Of a stretch of 30,058 nucleotides of DNA, positions 7,438-14,711 are shown one piece after another. Origin of the DNA: JBKEBQ01 sp047973225 (GTDB lineage: Bacteria > Bacillota_I > Bacilli_A > Erysipelotrichales > Erysipelotrichaceae); assembly GCA_047973225.1 (NCBI GenBank), contig JBKEBQ010000057.1, forward strand, positions 1 through 30,058. The letters are read 5' to 3'. The notes under the pieces were generated by a model. The model ran no database searches. It had not been told where the DNA came from and saw nothing but the letters and a program-made list of their open reading frames with translations. The translations under genes and the position numbers were made by a program. Each line of letters opens with the position of its first letter. Within the stretch, counting starts at the first letter, position 1.

Positions 7438-7554
7438 CTAATATTCCTTTGAATATCGACTGTTAATCATCTTATGCATCATCAATTGTGTTATCAAATA
7501 TCGCAATAGAGCATCTATATTTTCTTCCAAACTCAATACAGATATTTCCTTCAT
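7438..7554 (-). CDS. Small ORF of 38 residues following tag
   Basis: It starts ATG at 7554, only 7 bases after the tag stop codon, with AGGAG 4 bases upstream, and ends with TAG. The product reads MKEISVLSLEENIDALLRYL then ITQLMMHKMINSRYSKEY, a compact amphipathic helical peptide with an acidic start and basic end. An overlapping alternative start at 7558 in another frame gives 28 codons but has no spacing from the ribosome-binding site. I do not recognise a family. The tight spacing and good start signal argue that it may be translated with tag. Confidence 0.4.
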   Translation of the reverse strand: MKEISVLSLEENIDALLRYLITQLMMHKMINSRYSKEY

Positions 7555-7561
7555 ACATCTC

Positions 7562-8110
7562 CTATTTACAAAAACATTCATCCAAATGATCGTTTACAAT
7601 ACCAATTGCTTGCATATAACTATACATAATAACACTTCCCCAAAATTTTATCCCTCGCCTTTTCATATCTTTACATATGGTATCAGATAAAGCTGTTCTC
7701 ACTGGTACTTCACTTATATCACGATAGTGATTCACAATGGTCTTATCCTCCACAAATCCCCAAATATAATTTGAGAAACTACCAAATTCTGCTTGGATTT
7801 CCATAAATACTTTCGCATTGTGAACGAGCGCATTAATTTTTAAACGGTTACGGATGATACCTTTATTTTCTAATAATTCTGCTTTTTTTTGATCGTCATA
7901 TAAAGCAATTTTTTTATAATCAAAATTATCTAGCGCCGCCTTAAAATTTTCACGTTTTTTTAAAATACAGCTCCATGATAGCCCTGCTTGATTAAACTCC
8001 AAAACCAACATCTCAAATAAAAAAGCATCATCATGACACGGCTTTCCCCATACGGTATCATGGTAATCACGCTCTAACTCACTTTCCGTCGCCCAATCAC
8101 ATCGTTTCAT
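7562..8110 (-). CDS. tag: DNA-3-methyladenine glycosylase I
   Basis: This enzyme excises 3-methyladenine from alkylated DNA as the first step of base-excision repair. The 182 residues align end to end with the Tag family: MKRC at the start, YHDTVWG, LFEMLVLEFNQAGLSW (catalytic Glu38 and binding-pocket Trp46), KKRENF, GIIRNRLKI, RGIKFWGSVIMYSYMQAIG, and VNDHLDECFC at the end. The zinc ligands Cys4, His17, His175 and Cys179 are all in place. The start ATG at 8110 follows GAGGAGATCTTTT, a good site. It is followed closely by the small ORF at 7438-7554. No SOS or Ada box was recognised upstream, but a 9-bp inverted repeat lies at 8157-8185. Confidence 0.95.
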   Translation of the reverse strand: MKRCDWATESELERDYHDTVWGKPCHDDAFLFEMLVLEFNQAGLSWSCILKKRENFKAALDNFDYKKIALYDDQKKAELLENKGIIRNRLKINALVHNAKVFMEIQAEFGSFSNYIWGFVEDKTIVNHYRDISEVPVRTALSDTICKDMKRRGIKFWGSVIMYSYMQAIGIVNDHLDECFCK

Positions 8111-8156
8111 AAAAGATCTCCTCTAATGCATATATTAACATGATTACAATTTCTTG

Positions 8157-8185
8157 TTAAAGAAATGTATCACGCTTTTCTTTAA
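8157..8185. repeat. Perfect 9-bp inverted repeat upstream of tag
   Basis: TTAAAGAAA (8157-8165) and TTTCTTTAA (8177-8185) are exact complements separated by 11 bases, about 47-75 bases upstream of the tag start. The geometry suits either a repressor operator or a leader hairpin. No known operator consensus is matched. Confidence 0.45.
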
Positions 8186-8344
8186 GCTTCATTCTTCATC
8201 TGTAAAACATTCTTCACACATCCATACTATCATAGAAACGAGCAGCAATCAAAACTATAACGGACTTTTAAGACGGTTTATTCCAAAACCAACAAACATA
8301 AATAGTTCCATCATAAAATTATATGAGATTCTAATTGACTGATA

Positions 8345-8513
8345 AACGAAAAAACAGGAAAATACGTGGTTTTGAATCTTCCATCCTGTATTTAGAAAAG
8401 AACTTTGATTATTGCTTCCTTAGTATTACACACTCCTATCAGCGATGAGTCACTATTTCAGCAAGGTCATTTCTGCCTCCCCTTCAAGCGACGCTACTGT
8501 TGACCCTTTTTAT
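8345..8513 (-). ncRNA. Candidate structured RNA of unknown family
   Basis: Unlike its AT-rich surroundings, 8420-8513 is GC-balanced and rich in purines on the minus strand. It begins GGGTCAACAGTAGCG, and GGTCA pairs with TGACC about 35 bases later. Inside that stem are AGCG/CGCT and an unpaired purine run AAGGGGAGGC. A second hairpin follows (ACTC-ATC-gct-GAT-AG-GAGT). The 3' part carries two mutually exclusive pairings, AAATAC/GTATTT and ACAGGA/TCCTGT, the second followed by TTTTTT (8349-8354), like a riboswitch terminator. A weak promoter (TTGTCT, 17 bases, TAAAAA) precedes it. It lies downstream of the thrS terminator and upstream of tag. It resembles no riboswitch I can name with confidence. 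Confidence 0.4.
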
Positions 8514-8597
8514 CAGAAATGCTTCTCTTAGACAATAGTCAATCAACACATTTACTAGCATTACACCAATCATTCAAACGTGGACTTTGCAAAAAAC

Positions 8598-8630
8598 AAA
8601 AAAAAGAACCAAATATCTGGTTCCTTTTTT
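8598..8630 (-). terminator. Intrinsic terminator of thrS
   Basis: On the minus strand, GGAACCA pairs with TGGTTC around the loop GATAT, followed by a run of eight T. On the plus strand the hairpin is followed by TTTTTT, so it may work in both directions. It begins about 10 bases after the thrS stop. Confidence 0.85.
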
Positions 8631-8637
8631 ATCACAC

Positions 8638-10368
8638 TTATTTCTTACTTTTGATTTCCTCTACTAGTAACGATATAAATGCGTCTTGTTTCAACGTTTC
8701 ACTTTTTTGTTCACCGTATCTTCTAAAACTTATGGTTTTATCATCGCGTTCATTATCTCCTAAAATAAGCATAAATGGGAATTTTTTCATTTGATTTTCA
8801 CGGATACGATACCCCAATTTTTCTTCGCGCGCATCTAGCTCCACACGAATACCTTGTTCCTGCAATACATTGAATACTTCATTTGCATAATCTAAATGAT
8901 ATTCGTTTTTGACTGGCAATACACTCACCTGCACCGGTGCTAACCAGGTTGGAAAAGCACCACCATAATGTTCGATAAGAATACCAATAAATCGTTCAAT
9001 AGAACCAAAAATAGCTCTGTGTAACATCAATGGACGTTTTTTAGAACCATCACGATCAACATAGCTTAAGTCAAAACGTTCTGGCAAATTCGCATCCAAT
9101 TGAATGGTTCCACACTGCCAACTTCTGCCAAGTGAATCGCGAATATGAAAATCCAATTTTGGTCCATAAAAAGCTCCATCTCCAGGATTGATTTTATATT
9201 CTTTTCCTGATTTTTTAATAGCAGCTTCCAATATTGCTTCTGATCTATCCCAATCTTCGATACTTCCGATATATTTATTTTCAGGTCTTGTGCTAAGTTC
9301 AATTCTAAAATCCAAATGAAAAGTTGAATAAATGCGATCAATTAATGTTAATAAATCTAAAATTTCACTCTCTATTTGATCCTCAGCCATAAAAATATGG
9401 GCATCATCCTGAGTGAAAGTACGCACTCTAAACAAACCATTGAGTGCACCACTTGCTTCGTGGCGGTGCACTTGTCCCAACTCACCACAGCGAATCGGTA
9501 AATCCTTGTAAGAATGCAAACCATTTTTGTATACCAACATGCCCCCAGGACAATTCATTGGTTTGATCGCAAATTCACGATCATCAACCATAGAGATGTA
9601 CATATTTTCTTGATAGTTTTGCCAATGACCACTTAGCTCCCACAACTCTTTACTCATCATAATAGGCGTTTTAATAAACTCATAACGTTCTTTTCGATGT
9701 TCTTCATACCAATATGTTTCTAAAGCATTTCTAAGCGCCATCCCTTTTTGTAAGAAAATCGGCATTCCCGGCGCAAATTCACTCACCATAAACAAATCTA
9801 ATTCTTTCCCAAGTTTTTTATGATCTCTTTTTTTCGCTTCTTCTAAAAGCCCGAGATAGGCATCCAATTCATCTTGTGTAGGTAAACAGACCCCATAGAT
9901 TCTTTGTAAAACTTTATTCGTTTTGTCACCTTTCCAATATGCGCCAGAATGTTTCATCAATTTGAAGTAGCGACACGCCTTTACCGTTTCTACATGTGGT
10001 CCTCTACATAAATCCACAAAGTCTCCTTGACGATAAATCGTAATCGTTCCATCGTCTAAATCCGTAATCAAATCCATCTTATAGGGATCATCTGCAAACA
10101 TGGTAAGTGCATTAGTTTTGCTGATCTCTTCACGCGTAATCCGCTTCCCATCCTTGCAAATCTTCTTCATTATTTTTTCAATTTTAGGAATATCCTCATC
10201 TTTAATTACATCATTTCCCAAATCAATGTCATAGTAAAAACCCTCATTTACTACTGGCCCTACCCAAAACTTCGCATCTGGATATAGATACTTCACCGCC
10301 TGTGCCATAACATGGGCACAAGAGTGATTGAGTGTACTTAAGTGCTCATCATTTAAAAAATCAACCAT
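8638..10368 (-). CDS. thrS: Threonyl-tRNA synthetase lacking the TGS domain
   Basis: It charges tRNA-Thr. The protein starts directly at the editing domain (HSCAHVMAQA with His15 and His19; DLCRGPH) and continues through the class II catalytic core. Landmarks are KPMNCPGGM (zinc Cys), VHRHEASG (motif 2 region), FRVRTFTQDDAH, GAFYGPK and motif 3 HRAIFGSIERFIGI. It ends in the anticodon-binding domain (PTWLAPVQVSVLPV). At 576 residues it is about 65 shorter than the usual ~640, the difference being the N-terminal TGS domain, as in Mollicutes-type enzymes. The frame opens at TTG 10407, but that lies inside the T-box terminator. ATG 10368 has GGAGG 7 bases upstream and is the real start. Regulation is by the T-box leader just upstream. 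Confidence 0.96.
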   Translation of the reverse strand: MVDFLNDEHLSTLNHSCAHVMAQAVKYLYPDAKFWVGPVVNEGFYYDIDLGNDVIKDEDIPKIEKIMKKICKDGKRITREEISKTNALTMFADDPYKMDLITDLDDGTITIYRQGDFVDLCRGPHVETVKACRYFKLMKHSGAYWKGDKTNKVLQRIYGVCLPTQDELDAYLGLLEEAKKRDHKKLGKELDLFMVSEFAPGMPIFLQKGMALRNALETYWYEEHRKERYEFIKTPIMMSKELWELSGHWQNYQENMYISMVDDREFAIKPMNCPGGMLVYKNGLHSYKDLPIRCGELGQVHRHEASGALNGLFRVRTFTQDDAHIFMAEDQIESEILDLLTLIDRIYSTFHLDFRIELSTRPENKYIGSIEDWDRSEAILEAAIKKSGKEYKINPGDGAFYGPKLDFHIRDSLGRSWQCGTIQLDANLPERFDLSYVDRDGSKKRPLMLHRAIFGSIERFIGILIEHYGGAFPTWLAPVQVSVLPVKNEYHLDYANEVFNVLQEQGIRVELDAREEKLGYRIRENQMKKFPFMLILGDNERDDKTISFRRYGEQKSETLKQDAFISLLVEEIKSKK

Positions 10369-10611
10369 ACATTTTCCTCCATATAATATAAAAGTCTCAC
10401 TCGCCAAGGACGTTGAGACTTACGTGGTACCACCTTATTTTGTATATTTTCATATACCTCTTACAGTTAACGCCTGTTTTACGATACTTCTTTTCAGAAG
10501 CCAGCTCCAAGGGAGTAAATCTCAAAACTTTGCAAGAAGTTTTCACCAACCACTTCTCTCTCTACATGAAATTTAAAGATTCATATCCTTTTCAAACGCT
10601 TTTATGTTATC
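10369..10611 (-). promoter_or_regulatory. T-box leader of thrS, specifier ACU (Thr)
   Basis: The leader carries the conserved T-box core GGTGGTACCACG (10434-10423), whose TGG faces the tRNA 3' end. The terminator stem AAGTCTCA/TGAGACTT (10421-10392) follows it. Upstream are a Stem I start (GTAGAGAGAGAAG) and TTTACTCCCTTGGAGCTGG, where ACT (10516-10514) sits just before GGAGCTGG, the place of the specifier codon in other T-boxes. ACU is a threonine codon, which agrees with the gene. Known mechanism: uncharged tRNA-Thr pairs with the specifier and the T-box, forming the antiterminator and allowing thrS transcription. Confidence 0.9.
10392..10421 (-). terminator. T-box-controlled terminator before thrS
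   Basis: A perfect 8-bp stem AAGTCTCA/TGAGACTT with a 14-base loop is followed by TTATATTATAT. It sits between the T-box core and the thrS ribosome-binding site, so it is the conditional stop of the leader. Confidence 0.8.
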
Positions 10612-10617
10612 TCTTAT

Positions 10618-10646
10618 GTTTTACACCATTTTTTTATCCTTGTCAA
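10618..10646 (-). promoter_or_regulatory. Promoter of thrS
   Basis: A perfect -35 TTGACA (10646-10641), a 17-base spacer and the -10 TAAAAC (10623-10618) lie at the very end of the flippase gene, the -10 overlapping its stop codon. Predicted start is near 10611, giving a T-box leader of about 240 bases. This lets thrS be transcribed independently of the polysaccharide operon. Confidence 0.7.
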
Positions 10647-11925
10647 TTATTAAAGAACTACTTCTCCTTTCGCCTTGATATCGCTTATAGATAAGGGCAA
10701 CATTAATCACCAATAAAGAAGCCGTCACCATACTAATTCCTAACAAATAGGTGAAAGCCGCCCCCAATAATTCGTACTTTTGGATAAGGAAATGCGCATT
10801 ACCATAAGTAATCATCACCGCAATCAAATAACCACAGATAATATAATGCTGTTTGCGCATGACTGCGACTGAAAAGTTTAATACATTGTTCATACTCGTA
10901 AAACCACCCGCCAACAATAATAACATCATGGGGGTCTTCAAACCTGATACATCTACATTAAATACTAATTTTAATATAGGGATCCCCAATATATATCCAC
11001 CAAGCAATACACATACATTTACCAATATGATCATAAGTAAAAGTTTAAAAAGAAGAGCAATATATCCACCTACATATGTTTGATGCCATCTTTTTGTGAT
11101 GGAAGTAAATAAAGGCACAAAAATAAACATACAAAACATGTTGGTAAGCGCCGATGGCATAAACAACACTGCATACAATGCTTGCATGTCGCTGGTATAC
11201 AAATGATTCATGGTATTTTTGGGGATATTAATTAGAAATATCGTCAAAAAATTACCTAAAAACAAAGGAAAACACGCTTTTAATAAGGTCAACATTTTTC
11301 GCCACTGAAAAGCAAAGTGGATCGTGGTAATCCGTTTGACAATTTGAAAATCAAACATATAAATCCATACACTAGATACCAAAAATGCTAACACAATGGA
11401 GACAATGAGAGAATGAAAATACAAAAGCGAAAACAGAAAACTAAGATTATAAAACACGATACGAATAACATTTGATTTTCCTGCAATATGTAGTTTTTCA
11501 TGTTGTTGAAAAAAACCACTAAAACAATCGGCAAAAATATCACTCACAAATAACACACACAAAAGAAATGTCACCAACAGTTTATAGCCATAATTTCCAA
11601 GCATCATAGAGTATAAAATCCCACAACCAATAGCAATCAAAGAAGTGAATAACTTTAGCGATAAATATTCTTGAAATCGATATTTTGTTTTGGTATCTGA
11701 TACTTGATAATCTCTAGTATTAAAAAGTCCTATCGTTAACACCAATTGCACAATCGCCCAAGCGATCGAAAATACACCCGCATCATTTTGTCCTAAGATA
11801 CGCGTGACATACATCAACAACAATACGGAAGATACTGTATTACATAGGCTTCCCATTGTATACCAAAAAATACTCTTTTTGATAGTTGATTTTTCCCTTA
11901 TTAAACAATCATATCTATTATTCAT
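10621..11925 (-). CDS. Wzx-type polysaccharide flippase (MATE/MOP family)
   Basis: An integral membrane protein of 434 residues with about 12-14 transmembrane helices and a basic N-terminus (LIREKSTIKKSIFWYTMGS), typical of Wzx/RfbX flippases. These move undecaprenyl-linked repeat units across the membrane. The segment GNFLTIFLINIPKNTMNHLY around residue 230 is the usual central helix, and YTSDMQALYAVLFMP follows it. The frame opens at GTG 11937. ATG 11925 has GTGGAG six bases upstream and is preferred. It is the last gene of the polysaccharide locus, about 100 bases after licD. A second flippase gene is at 22918-24378, so the locus may export two different units. Confidence 0.85.
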   Translation of the reverse strand: MNNRYDCLIREKSTIKKSIFWYTMGSLCNTVSSVLLLMYVTRILGQNDAGVFSIAWAIVQLVLTIGLFNTRDYQVSDTKTKYRFQEYLSLKLFTSLIAIGCGILYSMMLGNYGYKLLVTFLLCVLFVSDIFADCFSGFFQQHEKLHIAGKSNVIRIVFYNLSFLFSLLYFHSLIVSIVLAFLVSSVWIYMFDFQIVKRITTIHFAFQWRKMLTLLKACFPLFLGNFLTIFLINIPKNTMNHLYTSDMQALYAVLFMPSALTNMFCMFIFVPLFTSITKRWHQTYVGGYIALLFKLLLMIILVNVCVLLGGYILGIPILKLVFNVDVSGLKTPMMLLLLAGGFTSMNNVLNFSVAVMRKQHYIICGYLIAVMITYGNAHFLIQKYELLGAAFTYLLGISMVTASLLVINVALIYKRYQGERRSSSLIIDKDKKMV

Positions 11926-12027
11926 TACTTTCTCCACACACTAAGTTTAAGTAAATTATATTCATTACTATTTTAAAGTAATTTTCCCTTTCTTTGTTTC
12001 TCGTTTTTTCTTTATAGTTACAAACCC

Positions 12028-12849
12028 TTATCGCTCATCTTTAAATTCATATATTGTATGCGCTCCACCATTTCGTTTTTCCATCGGCGGCAATTCCATA
12101 TAATTACCATACACCCTTGTAAGATATACTTCGTATTCTTTAAATACCTTAGCTTTACGGTTCTCGAAATCAACCAATATCGGATTTTCAAAGACGGTAC
12201 TTGCTAAAATTTCCCTTTTTCCATAAGCACCACCATAAGGATATACACGTTTTGTTTGTTTTTTGTTGTGACGCGTCATAATATATTTCAAACGTTTCAC
12301 TAACCAAGCTTGCGAAAATATTTTTGATATCCTTTTTATGAATACATATATAAATCGATAATAATACGGTTTTCCAATCGGCAAGGAATATCCACATTTT
12401 ATGATATACATATTTTGATAAAACTTGAATCGTATAACATCCCACATACGCATAAATGCATAATCAGAAATATTGTCACAGGGAAAAATATCAATCCATA
12501 CCCCTTGATGAAATCCTAATTTATAAGAATACGTTTCACTCAATATCGTATTGTTTCTTCTTACTTTTCCAAAGACAAAGCCACAATTAGGTTCATTTTC
12601 AAAATGTTGAAAGAAATAATCTTCATGCAAATGCATCTTTGCGATTTGAATAAGCTTTTCGTAATCATTGCGTGGCATAATGAGATCAATATCATCATCC
12701 CACGGTATCATCGCTTGATGGCGAATAGCGCCAAGACATGTTCCGCCAAACAAGCAAAATGATAAGTTGTATTTCTTACAAAAATTTTGAAATTCATCAA
12801 AAATTTCCAATTCTATTTTTTGTATTTTTTTTACATCTTGCTCCTTCAC
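12028..12849 (-). CDS. licD: LicD-family phosphotransferase
   Basis: LicD enzymes transfer phosphocholine or a related phospho-polyol from a CDP donor onto teichoic acid or surface glycan. The 273 residues contain the family signature: FCLFGGTCLGAIRH (31-44) followed by IPWDDDIDLIMPR (48-60), a nucleotidyltransferase-fold active site with Asp residues. GFHQGVWIDIFPCD follows in the middle. The start is GTG at 12849, with GTGAGGG about 8 bases upstream; no better ATG exists in frame. It lies after the broken SDR gene. The gene itself looks intact. Its donor is uncertain because the neighbouring cytidylyltransferase is disrupted. Confidence 0.88.
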   Translation of the reverse strand: MKEQDVKKIQKIELEIFDEFQNFCKKYNLSFCLFGGTCLGAIRHQAMIPWDDDIDLIMPRNDYEKLIQIAKMHLHEDYFFQHFENEPNCGFVFGKVRRNNTILSETYSYKLGFHQGVWIDIFPCDNISDYAFMRMWDVIRFKFYQNMYIIKCGYSLPIGKPYYYRFIYVFIKRISKIFSQAWLVKRLKYIMTRHNKKQTKRVYPYGGAYGKREILASTVFENPILVDFENRKAKVFKEYEVYLTRVYGNYMELPPMEKRNGGAHTIYEFKDER

Positions 12850-12914
12850 CTTACACCCTCACCTTCTGTTCATAAACCTTTTTGAATTTTCTTTTAGCAA
12901 TCGTAGAACTTAAT

Positions 12915-13975
12915 TTACGATTTGCATTGTTTCAAAATCGCAATCGTGTGCGCGATTTCTGTTTGTATTGTAAATAACGGTTTCCATCCCAAATCATTAA
13001 GTTTATCCACCCGTAAAACTGCTTTTGTTGCTGTCGAATACCCTACTTTTTCGATTTCATCTGGAAGTTCAAATACGACTTCTCGGTTCACTTCCTTCGC
13101 AATTAAGAATGCTAAATTCTTAATTGTAATATCAGATTGTGGATTAGACAGGTTGTATGCCTCCCCTCTATTGGCATCAAATAAAAGCTTCAATATTCCC
13201 GATACCGCATCAGCAACATAGATATAAGAATACAGTTGCTTTCCTTCACTTTTTAGTACAATATCCTCATTATTCACAGCTTTTAGAATGCATTATGATA
13301 ATGCTTTAGAATCATCCATAAGCATGGTAGGTCCATATACTCTAGAAAGTCTAGGAATAACAATATCTAATTGCTTTTGACGAATATACGCTTGACACAA
13401 TGATTCAGCTACTCGCTTACTCTCAGGGTATCCTGCTCTTAACGTATTGCAATCAATGTATCCACAATAATCCTCACTAAATTTATCAATGTCTGCTTTG
13501 TTTTCCCCATATACTTCTACCGACGATAAAAATACAAACCTTTTACATTTTTTTATTGCCGCAAGTTTAAGTAATGTATTGGTTGCAATCGCGTTTGTCG
13601 TAATCGTTCCAATGGGATCATTTGCATATGCTCGTGGATGCGTATTGCTTGCTGCATGTAACATAAAATCAATCGTTTCTGTTTCTACGTCTAGCGGTTT
13701 ATTAATATCCATCTCAAGAAATATAAAATTTTTTTCATTAAAATATGCGGAATTTTTTTCTCGCTTTCGCTTCACTTCTACCAACCGCTAAAATTGTACA
13801 ATTCAAATTGCTTTCTTTATTTTTTAACATGATAATATCAATCAGGCAACTTCCAATCATTCCCGTTGCACCTGTGATGAATATTTTTTTATTTCGCAAT
13901 TGTTGCCAATCATATCGTAAATCCGTAACTTTTTTTATCGTTTTTATAAATACTATTGTGTATTATATCCATCAT
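12915..13975 (-). pseudogene. Broken NAD-dependent epimerase/dehydratase (extended SDR)
   Basis: The pieces together make one extended SDR of about 345 residues. The N-terminus starts at ATG 13975 or 13972 (MDIIHNSIYKND, GTGAGG upstream). The Rossmann motif ITGATGMIGS follows in a second frame, and the rest (SSVEVYGEN, YPESKR active-site Tyr/Lys, RLSRVYGP) in another. Frames change at two 7-A runs (13930-13936 and 13753-13759). In the last third, TAA at 13293-13295 interrupts an otherwise open in-frame continuation (CILKAVNNEDIVLKSEG). Homologues of this type have Gln there by my recollection, so CAA to TAA is likely. The protein should be inactive. Context suggests a role in making or modifying a CDP-linked polyol or sugar with the IspD-like neighbour. 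Confidence 0.8.
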
Positions 13976-14007
13976 ATACCTCACTTCAAGCAATCTTTTT
14001 GATCTGC

Positions 14008-14697
14008 TTATATATATGCCTTAAACATTTCTAAATCATCTTTTGTTGTTAGTTTTATATTTTTATCGGATCCTGTTGCAAAATAAAACGTTTTCCCTAA
14101 ATCCACCATCATCGTGTTCGTGTAAGAAGACCCATAAATACCAATTTCTTTTTCGAACGCTTCTTGATACGCACTGTTCAATTCTTCAAACTTATATGCT
14201 TGTGGTGTTGAAACTCTACGTAATGTTTCTCTTGGAATATATTTTTTTGTTGATGTTTCATATTGCTTCACAAATATTTGTTCGTTATAGGACATGGATG
14301 TAACAGCATTTCCATATTTCATACAAACGCGAATAACATCACTCAAAACACTTGCATCCACAAGCGGACGGATGCCATCATGAATGATAATAACATCATC
14401 TTTATCGCAAAGAGTCTCTAAATGTTTTACCCCATTTCGGATTGATTCTTGACCAGTTTTACCTCCCGAAATTATCCATTTTAATTTTGTAATCGAAAAC
14501 TGTTTCGCATATGCCCGTAAAATATCATGCCACCCATCAATACATACAACTTCAATAGCATCCACTTCGGAATGTTTTTGAAATCCTTCTAATGTGTAAA
14601 TCAGCACTGGTTTATCATAAACATTAATAAATTGTTTCGGGATATCCTATCCCATACGATTGCCACTTCTTCCTGCAATAATAACTACTACACTCAT
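14008..14697 (-). pseudogene. IspD/TarI-like cytidylyltransferase with an early amber stop
   Basis: The full gene starts ATG 14697 behind AGGAGGAAAATGT and reads MSVVVIIAGRSGNRMG, then TAG (14649-14647), then DIPKQFINVYDKPVLIYTLE, all in one frame. The family is the 2-C-methyl-D-erythritol-4-P/ribitol-5-P cytidylyltransferases, which make CDP-polyols. The CTP-binding loop AGGxGxRM and IPKQF motif straddle the stop. Gln is expected at codon 17 in close relatives, so CAG to TAG is likely. The loop also has AGR where AGG is usual. The remainder (VIIIHDGIRPLV, RETLRRVSTPQAYKF, KLTTKDDLEMF) is preserved. Restart at GTG 14607 would lack the nucleotide-binding loop, so activity is doubtful. In wall-teichoic contexts this gene is TarI-like; here it precedes the broken SDR. 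Confidence 0.85.
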
Positions 14698-14711
14698 ACA
14701 TTTTCCTCCTT

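Larger units (their letters stand above)
6708..7561. other. Long gene-poor stretch with gene relics
   Basis: This stretch holds the surface-operon promoter (6745-6773), a possible YrhK-like relic (6783-7037) and a plus-strand relic that starts at ATG 7023 behind a perfect GGAGG. That start reads 28 codons, and a single frame change within it would give GLIIL then IVMSIVIMAKL, a membrane-transporter-like N-terminus. A perfect AT-rich palindrome lies at 7298-7326. A small minus-strand ORF occupies 7438-7554. The rest looks like non-coding or decayed DNA. Confidence 0.5.
8111..8637. other. Intergenic region between tag and thrS
   Basis: These 527 bases hold a perfect inverted repeat near tag (8157-8185), a candidate structured RNA on the minus strand (8345-8513) and the thrS terminator (8598-8630). 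Short frames on both strands (for example 8154-8342 plus) have no ribosome-binding site or recognisable product and are not called. Confidence 0.5.

Noticed and set aside
8154..8342. A plus-strand frame of 62 codons between tag and thrS.
   Set aside because: No ribosome-binding site, no recognisable product, and it runs across the inverted repeat upstream of tag.
8440..8513. Resemblance of GGGTCAACAG to part of the magnesium (M-box) riboswitch.
   Set aside because: The other conserved M-box segments are missing or in the wrong order, so I leave the RNA unassigned.
12188..12445. An 85-codon minus-strand frame inside licD.
   Set aside because: It is an out-of-frame shadow of the intact LicD gene, which carries the family motifs.
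12915..14697. Reassignment of TAG/TAA to Gln as an explanation for the in-frame stops.
   Set aside because: All other genes in the window use ordinary stops without internal ones, and the SDR also has frame changes, so gene decay is simpler.
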